A stretch of 6,369 bases of DNA, from the NCBI GenBank assembly GCA_002373205.1, contig DFJV01000016.1, forward strand, positions 1-6,369, written 5' to 3'. The translations under genes and the position numbers were made by a program. Below are positions 1 through 4,796 of this stretch, piece after piece. Within the stretch, counting starts at the first letter, position 1. Every line of letters starts with the position of its first letter. Source of the stretch: Treponema sp. UBA3662. Its GTDB lineage: Bacteria; Spirochaetota; Spirochaetia; Treponematales; Treponemataceae. The notes under the pieces are model-generated. The model saw only the letters and a program-made list of their open reading frames with translations, did no database searches and was not told the DNA's origin.

Positions 1-573
1 CACCAGGCACGCAACTGGAACCACGGTGTATTCCTTGGCTCTATCGTAGGTTCAGAAATCACAGCTGCATCTACAATCAACGCAGCAGAAGTTGGTAAGA
101 TCCGCCGCGACCCATTCGCAATCCTCCCATTCTGCGGATACAACATGGGCGACTACTTCCAGCACTGGATCGACGTAGGTGCCGCTGCAAAGGACAAGGA
201 CAAGCTTCCTAAGATCTTCTACGTTAACTGGTTCCGCAAGGACGAAAACAATGCAGACCTCCCAGGAGGATTCATGTGGCCAGGATACGGCGACAACAGC
301 CGCGTACTCGCATGGATTTTTGACCGCTGCGACGGAAAAGACAACTTTGTTGACACACCAATCGGCTATATGCCAAAAGAAGGCGCTCTCAACACAGACG
401 GCCTTGCAGACTACTACAAGAAAGTTCTTCCAGAAATCACAAAGGTTGACAAGGAAGGATGGCTCAAGGAAATTAAGGATATTCGCGAGAACCACTATCC
501 AAAGTTCGGAAAGCACTTGCCAAAAGAACTTTCAGAATGTCTCGATGACCTTGAAAAGAGGTTGAACGCTTAA
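1..573 (+). CDS. pckG: Phosphoenolpyruvate carboxykinase (GTP), C-terminal part, 5' truncated by window edge
   Basis: This is the last 190 codons of a GTP-dependent PEP carboxykinase (whole family about 600 residues), a cytosolic enzyme interconverting oxaloacetate + GTP and PEP + CO2 + GDP. Frame 1 is open from base 1 to a TAA at 571-573. Diagnostic stretches are NWNHGVFLG (5-13), RRDPFAILPFCGYNMG (35-50), KLPKIFYVNWFRKD (68-81) and WPGYGDNSRVLAWIFDR (93-109). These correspond to the guanine-nucleotide-binding region of the GTP class; the ATP class lacks them. The aromatic residues that clamp guanine in animal enzymes align with F78, F91 and Y96 here, so the third is Tyr in place of Phe. There is a short insertion between RKD and the second Phe. 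Spirochaetes including Treponema use this enzyme in C4-acid metabolism. The active-site half lies left of the window. Identification is secure. Confidence 0.96.
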   Translation, partial: HQARNWNHGVFLGSIVGSEITAASTINAAEVGKIRRDPFAILPFCGYNMGDYFQHWIDVGAAAKDKDKLPKIFYVNWFRKDENNADLPGGFMWPGYGDNSRVLAWIFDRCDGKDNFVDTPIGYMPKEGALNTDGLADYYKKVLPEITKVDKEGWLKEIKDIRENHYPKFGKHLPKELSECLDDLEKRLNA

Positions 574-594
574 GGTTCATGCTAAGGTTCACGC
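571..594 (+). repeat. 12-bp tandem duplication at the pckG stop codon
   Basis: Two adjacent 12-bp units, TAAGGTTCATGC (571-582) and TAAGGTTCACGC (583-594), differ at one base. The first unit starts with the pckG stop codon, and the duplication supplies a second in-frame TAA at 583-585. It is probably a replication-slippage product with no evident role. Confidence 0.7.
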
Positions 595-618
595 CTAACA
601 GCAAAACCTAAGGCAAAC

Positions 619-657
619 CACCCGCTCCTTCATCTTTGTAGGGGCGGGTATTTTTTT
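619..657 (+). terminator. Intrinsic terminator of pckG
   Basis: The left arm ACCCGCTCC (620-628) pairs with GGGGCGGGT (641-649), with one G-U pair and an extra T-A pair closing the loop side. The loop is about 10-12 nt, and a run of seven T follows at 651-657. This is a textbook Rho-independent terminator. The Shine-Dalgarno of the next gene starts about 3 bases after the T-run, so there is no room for a promoter between them. Confidence 0.88.
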
Positions 658-671
658 ACAAGGAGAAACAC

Positions 672-1691
672 ATGCAAAGATCAAAGGCAAATGCAAAGGC
701 AAATGCACTTGTAAGCATAGCAGGCATGGCAATGGCTCTGGCACTTATTGCATCCGCATCTCTTTTGCAGACGGGTTGCAGCAAAAAGCAAGGCGGCACA
801 AGCTCAAGCAATGATGGGGCAGCAGAAAAAACAGAATCTTCTTCAACAGACTTGGTGGAACTTGCAGGCTCCACAAATGCAGGCAAAGCAGAAAGTTCAT
901 CCCAAGGCTCTACGGCAAACGCTTTGGCAGAAGATGCATCCGCTGCAGAAGGAACAGACTCTTTAGACACGGACATTGCAGAAGCAGCAGAAGCAGCAGA
1001 AGCGGCAGAGCCTGTAAACGCTTCATCAGAAATCCTTCCGCCCCAAGGTTTTGATCCCTTTGCAAACCACCGCTCAAAAGTCGGCAGCACATGCTACACC
1101 TTCCCCATTTTCAGAATCTTCGGCTTTTCAAAAGACGGCAAGATGGCATACTCCTTGGAAGAAGACGTAGACGGCCGCGGTGGAACAATCATCCAGTATA
1201 TAATACAGGACCTTGTAACAGACAAAATTCTCTGGACAACAAAAGACGACACGGAAAACTGGACTGGCGAGCAAGACAGCATGGCAACCCTTACTACCTT
1301 CCTAATTTCACTCAACAACAAAAAAGCGGAACTCAAAAGCGCAATGCAAAAGTACGGCATAATCCAGGCAGACAGTGAATTCCTTCAGTTCCCCACAAAA
1401 GACGGCTACAGCTGCACCGCAAACATCCAGGACAAAACCAAGGACGGCGAAGATGACTGGCTTGGAAAAATCGACTACCTGATACGCGTAAAAGACCCCG
1501 CAGGAAAGTCAAAGACGGTCGCAAGCGCAAAGGACGTGCAGGCCTACCAGGTTGTGGTATGCGGCTACTTTAAGAACCCCTACGAAAGCCGTCTGGCAAT
1601 AATCTATGGAGAAGAAAAATACGTTTTTGAAGGCACAGGAATAAGCTACCACGTTGCAGGCTGTGACCTGTCCGAAGAAAGCTTCAATTAA
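672..1691 (+). CDS. Predicted lipoprotein of unknown function
   Basis: A 339-residue exported lipoprotein. The ATG at 672 follows an AAGGAG Shine-Dalgarno (659-664) with good spacing. A basic n-region (residues 1-9) and a hydrophobic core (about 13-32) lead to LLQTGC with the lipidated Cys at 36. Gln at -3 breaks the classic lipobox but fits the relaxed spirochaete version. Residues 37-117 form a low-complexity Ser/Thr/Ala/Glu linker, ending in an Ala-Glu repeat (103-113), typical of a flexible tether from the membrane. The folded part, about 125-339, has phrases such as FGFSKDGKMAYSLEED and TIIQYIIQDLVTDKILW that suggest a beta-rich domain. I do not recognise a named family and assign no activity. 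It sits directly behind the pckG terminator and is convergent with the MATE gene. Surface or periplasmic location is inferred from the signal only. Confidence 0.88.
   Translation: MQRSKANAKANALVSIAGMAMALALIASASLLQTGCSKKQGGTSSSNDGAAEKTESSSTDLVELAGSTNAGKAESSSQGSTANALAEDASAAEGTDSLDTDIAEAAEAAEAAEPVNASSEILPPQGFDPFANHRSKVGSTCYTFPIFRIFGFSKDGKMAYSLEEDVDGRGGTIIQYIIQDLVTDKILWTTKDDTENWTGEQDSMATLTTFLISLNNKKAELKSAMQKYGIIQADSEFLQFPTKDGYSCTANIQDKTKDGEDDWLGKIDYLIRVKDPAGKSKTVASAKDVQAYQVVVCGYFKNPYESRLAIIYGEEKYVFEGTGISYHVAGCDLSEESFN
683..706 (+). repeat. Perfect 12-bp tandem duplication in the signal peptide coding region
   Basis: AAAGGCAAATGC occurs twice back to back (683-694, 695-706) and encodes a repeated K-A-N-A in the charged n-region of the lipoprotein signal peptide. 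The unit is a multiple of three, so gain or loss of a copy keeps the reading frame. Confidence 0.85.
978..1010 (+). repeat. 9-bp in-frame microsatellite (Ala-Glu-Ala) in the lipoprotein linker
   Basis: Three units of the 9-mer GCAGAAGCA (978-986, 987-995, 996-1004, the last ending in G) are followed by a partial fourth (1005-1010). They encode AEAAEAAEAAE at residues 103-113, the end of the low-complexity linker. Length change by slippage would lengthen or shorten the tether without a frameshift. Confidence 0.85.
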
Positions 1692-1756
1692 TGAATTTTA
1701 ATTTTCTTGCGGCGCTTTCCTTTTGATTCGCTTCATTTCAACCGCAAAGGGAAAGT

Positions 1757-1872
1757 GGCCTTGTAGGTGGCAGTTCCGGGGTTCCGCGGGGCCCTACCCG
1801 CTCCATTGCTCCGCAACCCGCCTCCCGGCGGGCCCCTCCACCGCCTGCCGTGCCTAAATTTGCAAAGACCGC
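1757..1872. repeat. GC-rich structured intergenic element
   Basis: The gap between the convergent lipoprotein and MATE genes contains a block whose composition differs sharply from its surroundings: by hand count 55 of 70 bases in 1781-1850 are G or C. It includes a perfect hairpin, CCCGCC (1817-1822) with GGCGGG (1827-1832) around a TCCC loop, and the self-complementary CCGCGG near 1784-1789. There is no T-run after the hairpin on either strand, so it is not an ordinary intrinsic terminator. Its right edge abuts the MATE stop codon. It looks like an intergenic dispersed repeat, but copy number cannot be judged from one window. Confidence 0.55.
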
Positions 1873-3216
1873 TCAAACCAAGGCCTTTGTCATCCACCTT
1901 TTACTCTTCCACCTCAGAAGCATTACAAATCCCCTCGTCGTCTCGTCAAGCGCAATGCCAAAGAAGCAGCCATAGATTCCGTAGCCCAGCTTAATGCCCA
2001 AAATCCAGGCACCCAAAACCATTATGCACCAGTTGGAAAACATTCCGTAAAGAACCGGAAAGCGGATGTCTCCCGCCCCCTTTAGCGCACCAACATAAAT
2101 CAGGTTAAGCGAGCGTCCAAATTCCAGCAGTATGGAAATAATAAGAACCTTGCTTACCATTCCAATAATTTCCTCGTTCTTGGTAAAAATGCCAATCGCA
2201 GGCCCCTTCACAAGATTCAAAAGGAGGACAAGCAAAACGCTTGCACAGGTTGCGCAAAGACCGTACTTAAAGACCTTCCTGTATGCAGTCTCACTTTCCC
2301 CCGCGCCAACATAGTAGCCAGTCTTAATCTGAACCGCAGCCCCAATTCCTATTGCAATAATAAAGACAAAGCGGGCAAGGGTATTCGTGTAGACCTGGGC
2401 ATCCATGGCATAAGTTCCAAGGGAAGAAATCATTGCCATAATAAAAATCTGCGAAACATTGTAAGAAAGGTTTTCACCGGCAGTTGGAATTCCAACCCTA
2501 AGAATCGTGGTAAAAACCCTCTTTGGAACAGAAAAAAGCTTTTCCAAGTTAAAACAGATGTCTTTTCTGCGCTTAATCATAAAACCAAGAATCACACAAG
2601 AAACAGCCGTAGAAAGAAGTGACGCCCCTGCAACGCCAGGAACACCCAGAACAGGAAGCCCAAACCATCCGTAAAGGGAAAGCGCGTTTCCCACAACATT
2701 TATCAGGTTTGCCACAAGGGTAACAACAAGAGTCTGCCTTGTATAGCCGTAGCAGCGCAAAATTGAACTCTGCAAAAGGCTTACCGCGTTAAAGATTGCC
2801 CCCGCACCGCCAAATATAAGGAAATACTGGCTAGCAAAAGAGCGCACTCTGTCTTCCAGCTTGTAGCAGCCAAGCAGGAGTGGGGTTCCAAAAAAGACGG
2901 CAAGGGTAAGCACAACCGCCAAAAGCAGGACCATTATTACGCTTGCCTTGGCAATATTGTTAAGCTCTTCCTTTGAACGCTCTGCGCCAAGATACTGGGC
3001 CAAGACTATGGAGCTTCCAATTACGACTATGTTAAAGAGAATCTGAAGAAAAAATATGTACTGCGAAACAAGGCCAACGCCAGCAACAGCCTCCTCGCAA
3101 TACGTACTAAGCATGAAGGTGTCTACAAGAGAAACTACAATCCTAAGCAGCTGCTCCCCCGCAAGAGGAAGTGCCAGCTGCACCATTGGCAATGCGCCGC
3201 GTGATTTTTTTTGCAT
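1873..3216 (-). CDS. MATE-family multidrug/metabolite efflux transporter
   Basis: Inner-membrane antiporter of the MATE family, exporting organic cations, drugs or metabolites in exchange for Na+ or H+. From the ATG at 3216 it has 447 residues, the usual family length, with about 12 hydrophobic segments in two homologous halves. Family features include the N-terminal LALPLAGEQLLRIVVSLVDT with VDTFM (about 31-35), and a C-terminal DETTRG...RWKSKRW block (about 424-441). An upstream TTG at 3252 would add 12 residues, but neither start has a Shine-Dalgarno. That TTG can be read as the -35 box of a promoter placing the transcript start next to the ATG, so I prefer 3216. The gene is divergent from the Rrf2 regulator and convergent with the lipoprotein gene. 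Substrate cannot be inferred. MATE assignment is firm; the start is less so. Confidence 0.93.
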   Translation of the reverse strand: MQKKSRGALPMVQLALPLAGEQLLRIVVSLVDTFMLSTYCEEAVAGVGLVSQYIFFLQILFNIVVIGSSIVLAQYLGAERSKEELNNIAKASVIMVLLLAVVLTLAVFFGTPLLLGCYKLEDRVRSFASQYFLIFGGAGAIFNAVSLLQSSILRCYGYTRQTLVVTLVANLINVVGNALSLYGWFGLPVLGVPGVAGASLLSTAVSCVILGFMIKRRKDICFNLEKLFSVPKRVFTTILRVGIPTAGENLSYNVSQIFIMAMISSLGTYAMDAQVYTNTLARFVFIIAIGIGAAVQIKTGYYVGAGESETAYRKVFKYGLCATCASVLLVLLLNLVKGPAIGIFTKNEEIIGMVSKVLIISILLEFGRSLNLIYVGALKGAGDIRFPVLYGMFSNWCIMVLGAWILGIKLGYGIYGCFFGIALDETTRGFVMLLRWKSKRWMTKALV

Positions 3217-3252
3217 AAGCAAAGTACTAGCACAGCGCGACTTTTTTTTCAA
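3217..3252 (-). promoter_or_regulatory. Candidate promoter of the MATE gene, giving a nearly leaderless mRNA
   Basis: On the minus strand TTGAAA (3252-3247) is followed after 17 bp by TAGTAC (3229-3224), with an upstream TG giving an extended -10 (TGCTAGTAC). Seven bases then lead to the ATG at 3216. The -35 matches well; the -10 is weak (about 3 of 6). No Shine-Dalgarno precedes the ATG, which agrees with an mRNA starting at or next to the start codon. Confidence 0.4.
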
Positions 3253-3317
3253 TAGAAAAAAATCAAATAATTGCCCAAATTTTGCGATTTTTCACTTTTA
3301 AGAATTTTCATACTCCA

Positions 3318-3325
3318 CCTATAGG
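3318..3325. promoter_or_regulatory. Candidate operator palindrome CCTATAGG upstream of the Rrf2 gene
   Basis: A perfect 8-bp palindrome lies at the -35 position of the regulator's own promoter, inside the region shared with the divergent MATE gene. Rrf2 proteins bind short dyads as dimers and often repress themselves. An 8-bp palindrome also arises by chance, so this is only a candidate. Confidence 0.25.
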
Positions 3326-3341
3326 ATTTTATTCAAAAATA

Positions 3342-3362
3342 TGCTATAATAAATGCGAGAGG
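3342..3362 (+). promoter_or_regulatory. Extended -10 promoter and ribosome binding site of the Rrf2 gene
   Basis: TGCTATAAT (3342-3350) is a perfect extended -10 element. The region 17 bp upstream (TAGGAT, 3322-3327) is a poor -35, which extended -10 promoters tolerate. GAGAGG (3357-3362) sits 6 bases before the ATG at 3369, so the 5' leader is only about 10-12 nt. Confidence 0.72.
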
Positions 3363-3368
3363 TAAAGA

Positions 3369-3794
3369 ATGTTGGTTTCAACCCGTGGCAGGTACGCACT
3401 GCGAATCATACTTGAACTTAGCAATCATCCAAGAGACGAATATGTTCCGCTCATAGAAATTTCCGAAAACCAAGGCATTTCTCTAAAGTACGCCGAAGCA
3501 ATCGTAGCTTTCCTAACAAAGGCAAACTTGCTGGAAGGCAAACGCGGCAAATCTGGCGGCTACAAGCTTGTAAAAGATCCGTCCCAATACACAGCCGGCG
3601 AAATCCTAAGCCTAACGGAAGAAAGCCTTGCACCTGTTGCCTGCCTGAACGACAATCCCAACAAATGCCCCAAGGCAAAGACATGCAAAACCCTACCCCT
3701 CTGGGAAAACATGAATACGCTCATCCAGGACTATCTTTTTAGCGTATCCATAGAAGACCTTAACCACCCCAAGAAAAAACAGGCGGCAGATTAG
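3369..3794 (+). CDS. Rrf2-family transcriptional regulator with three cysteines (possible Fe-S sensor)
   Basis: A 141-residue DNA-binding protein, typical Rrf2 length. The N-terminus MLVSTRGRYALRIILELS is the family signature. The winged helix follows, with recognition helix ISLKYAEAIVAFLTKANLL (37-55) and wing GKRGKSGGYKL (57-67). Three cysteines, C92, C100 and C106 (CX7CX5C), lie where IscR and NsrR hold their Fe-S cluster (C92, C98, C104 in E. coli IscR), so cluster binding is plausible but not shown. The CX7CX5C form with a following TLPLW is common in anaerobe Rrf2 proteins. No isc/suf or nitrogen-oxide gene is nearby. The divergent MATE gene is the obvious candidate target besides self-regulation. 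A good Shine-Dalgarno and extended -10 promoter fix the start. Confidence 0.93.
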   Translation: MLVSTRGRYALRIILELSNHPRDEYVPLIEISENQGISLKYAEAIVAFLTKANLLEGKRGKSGGYKLVKDPSQYTAGEILSLTEESLAPVACLNDNPNKCPKAKTCKTLPLWENMNTLIQDYLFSVSIEDLNHPKKKQAAD

Positions 3795-3814
3795 CAAGGG
3801 GCCTGTTCCAAAAG

Positions 3815-3911
3815 TGTCATTCCGGACGCTACGCCACGACCATGCACACTTGCTTTTGTCGTTCGTTTCGGAATCTATCAAGCTGGATGCTAAAACAAAT
3901 TCAGCATGACA
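3815..3911. repeat. Compound inverted-repeat intergenic element
   Basis: The outer arms TGTCAT (3815-3820) and ATGACA (3906-3911) are inverted copies. Inside them ATTCCG (3819-3824) matches CGGAAT (3869-3874), ACGAC (3836-3840) matches GTCGT (3858-3862), and GCTGGAT (3882-3888) nearly matches ATTCAGC (3899-3905). The element is therefore two adjacent hairpin modules sharing outer arms, with wording (GTCATTCCG, ATTCAGCATGAC) like the dispersed non-coding repeats of several bacterial genomes. It sits between the Rrf2 gene and the hypothetical gene at 4000 and may act as an mRNA stabiliser or terminator, or simply be a MITE-like passenger. Confidence 0.6.
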
Positions 3912-3999
3912 AACCGAGTTTTGAAACTGGCTAAAGGGAATTTCCGCTTTAAGCTTGAGCCTACGCGCCCCCAGTTGAACTAAAAAAAAAGGAGTTGAA

Positions 4000-4500
4000 A
4001 TGTTTTCCAAAGACAATACAGAACTTGCCCGCAAAAAATTCTTTGACCAGTTTAAGGAAAAAACAGGACAGAATGTGCTTTCCGTAGAATTTGCAACCCT
4101 TACGGCTTCTTTGCAGACATTCAGCCTGTTGGAGCTTGACCCGCCCCCAGGACAGAACGAACTTGCAGGGCTTCTTGTCTTCTGCGAGGAAAGCCTTTAT
4201 TTTTACGTATTCCCCACAGACAACATTTTCCGTCTTGCAATGCAAAGAATGGCAGGCGACATGGAAAACAAGGAACAGTGCTTCTGCCTTTCCGAACTTA
4301 GCAACGTAAAGATTCTCTACAGGCCAAAAAAAAGCTTCCGCTTCCTCTTTCCAAAGCAAAGCAGGACAATTCTTGTAAATGCAAGGCACAAGGAAAAAGC
4401 AGCAGACTTTACCCTATGCCTTATGCACGACGCAGCCCCAATAATAGACCAAATTACATCGCGCCTGTCGCTTTCTTCGCCGAATTCTTCCCAAAGCTAA
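4000..4500 (+). CDS. Hypothetical protein, possibly PH-like fold
   Basis: A 166-residue protein. The ATG at 4000 is preceded by AAGGAG (3989-3994) with 5-base spacing, a strong ribosome binding site, so the gene is very likely real. It has no signal peptide and no membrane segment, so it is probably cytoplasmic. An alternation of beta-like strands (LLVFCEESLYFYVFP near 58-72, FCLSELSNVKILYRP near 94-108, FRFLFP and RTILVNA after it) and a final helix resembles the order of a pleckstrin-homology-like domain. That is a fold guess from pattern only. I do not recognise the family. The promoter is not evident; the gene follows the Rrf2 gene after a 205-bp gap filled mostly by the inverted-repeat element. 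Confidence 0.8.
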   Translation: MFSKDNTELARKKFFDQFKEKTGQNVLSVEFATLTASLQTFSLLELDPPPGQNELAGLLVFCEESLYFYVFPTDNIFRLAMQRMAGDMENKEQCFCLSELSNVKILYRPKKSFRFLFPKQSRTILVNARHKEKAADFTLCLMHDAAPIIDQITSRLSLSSPNSSQS

Positions 4501-4507
4501 AAGAATC

Positions 4508-4536
4508 TTGACTGTAAATGTAAATTAGATTATATT
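4508..4536 (+). promoter_or_regulatory. Strong sigma-70-type promoter driving the candidate antitoxin RNA
   Basis: TTGACT (4508-4513) and TATATT (4531-4536) are separated by exactly 17 bp, each 5 of 6 to consensus. It begins 8 bases after the stop codon of the preceding gene and points into a stretch with no plus-strand reading frame, which marks the product as a non-coding RNA starting near 4543. Confidence 0.8.
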
Positions 4537-4542
4537 TAAAAC

Positions 4543-4634
4543 AAGAAAAGGAACGCCGTAGCTTTGTGGCTGTCTCCTTATAAGCGTTATAAAAGCCTAC
4601 TCGGACTGGCTACATCGGGGTAGGCTTTATTTTT
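4543..4634 (+). ncRNA. Candidate antitoxin RNA of a type I toxin-antitoxin locus
   Basis: A transcript of about 90 nt is predicted from a near-consensus promoter (start about 4543) to a terminator ending in a T-run at about 4634. It has no ribosome binding site or credible reading frame. Its 3' half is antisense to the 3' untranslated region of the convergent toxin mRNA, the geometry of Fst/RNAII and TxpA/RatA systems. Its 5' part carries the 29-nt arm (4550-4578) found also in the toxin leader, including GUCUCCUU (4572-4579). That segment can pair over 8 bp, with one G-U pair, with the toxin Shine-Dalgarno region (minus strand 4743-4736). Inhibition of toxin translation is therefore the likely role. 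Ends are estimates from promoter and terminator positions. Confidence 0.62.
4591..4634. terminator. Shared (bidirectional) terminator of toxin mRNA and antitoxin RNA
   Basis: AAAGCCTAC (4592-4600) and GTAGGCTTT (4620-4628) form a perfect 9-bp stem with a 19-nt loop. On the plus strand it is followed by ATTTTT (4629-4634), a good intrinsic terminator. On the minus strand the stem is followed only by a short T-run (TTTTAT), so termination of the toxin transcript is probably weaker and some read-through is expected. Confidence 0.82.
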
Positions 4635-4638
4635 GCCC

Positions 4639-4725
4639 CTACAAGAAATTCTTGATGAGAGCGAGTGCGTCTATAAGCAAAGCACAAACAGCAATGACAA
4701 GCATTGCCTTTTCGTAATCTGTCAT
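4639..4725 (-). CDS. Candidate type I toxin: 28-residue hydrophobic peptide, holin-like toxin type
   Basis: A 28-codon frame, ATG 4725-4723 to TAG 4641-4639. It encodes a short polar start, MTDYEKA, then a single membrane-spanning stretch (about residues 8-24, LVIAVCALLIDALALI) and a C-terminal KNFL. The MxxYE start followed by one hydrophobic helix is the pattern of the small putative holin-like toxins related to TxpA/BsrG, which insert in the membrane and depolarise or stress the cell. An Asp at position 19 inside the helix is unusual. GGGAG (4742-4738) is the Shine-Dalgarno, 12 bases from the ATG, a long spacing that would keep expression low. It is flanked by its own promoter, a shared terminator and a convergent small RNA. 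The family assignment is by pattern only; the architecture makes a chance frame unlikely. Confidence 0.72.
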   Translation of the reverse strand: MTDYEKAMLVIAVCALLIDALALIKNFL

Positions 4726-4735
4726 ATCTGCACGA

Positions 4736-4763
4736 GTCTCCCTTTCATTTAAGATTAGGAGAC
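4736..4763 (-). promoter_or_regulatory. Self-sequestering Shine-Dalgarno hairpin in the toxin mRNA leader
   Basis: In the toxin mRNA GUCUCC (minus 4763-4758), at the end of the repeat arm, is a perfect complement of GGAGAC (4741-4736), which contains the Shine-Dalgarno. The loop is 16 nt. The stem is short but would block ribosome access, as in known type I toxin mRNAs that need processing or refolding before translation. Confidence 0.6.
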
Positions 4764-4796
4764 AGCCACCCGGTGCTACGGTGTTCCAATAGAAAT

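Larger units (their letters stand above)
4550..4787. repeat. Imperfect ~30-bp inverted repeat bracketing the toxin-antitoxin locus
   Basis: The left arm is 4550-4578 (29 bp) and the right arm 4757-4787 (31 bp, opposite orientation). They share GGAAC, CCGTAGC and the final GTGGCTGTCTCCT, differing at one base and in a 3-versus-5-base centre, so 25 positions agree. Because transcription enters from both sides, each arm is the 5' leader of one RNA: both RNAs carry the same-sense sequence rather than complementary ones. No target-site duplication is visible outside the arms. Confidence 0.85.

Noticed and set aside
656..1090. Minus-strand frame opposite the lipoprotein linker
   Set aside because: An Ala/Ser repeat mirror of the Ala-Glu/Ser-Thr codons of the lipoprotein; includes the pckG terminator T-run.
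1711..1760. Imperfect inverted repeat (GGCGCTTTCC with GGAAAGTGGCC) as a terminator between the convergent genes
   Set aside because: The arms need bulges, the loop is over 20 nt and no T-run follows on either strand; too weak to call.
1767..1994. Plus-strand frame of 75 codons across the GC-rich element
   Set aside because: No ribosome binding site, proline/arginine-rich low-complexity product, and it overlaps the antisense of the MATE 3' end. A by-product of GC-rich DNA.
3693..4034. Minus-strand frame spanning the inverted-repeat element
   Set aside because: It overlaps two well-supported plus-strand genes, and its middle is the non-coding repeat. No start signal.
3961..4389. Minus-strand frame opposite the hypothetical gene at 4000
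   Set aside because: The plus-strand gene has a strong Shine-Dalgarno and a sensible composition; this one has neither.
4594..4628. tRNA or tRNA-like reading of the GCCTAC...GTAGGC hairpin
   Set aside because: Only one stem, no T-loop or anticodon arm and far too short; terminator geometry explains it better.
4550..4787. Insertion sequence or MITE reading of the ~240-bp inverted-repeat unit
   Set aside because: No transposase and no target duplication; promoters lie just outside the arms and the interior holds a peptide gene, so a toxin-antitoxin locus fits better. A mobile origin is not excluded.
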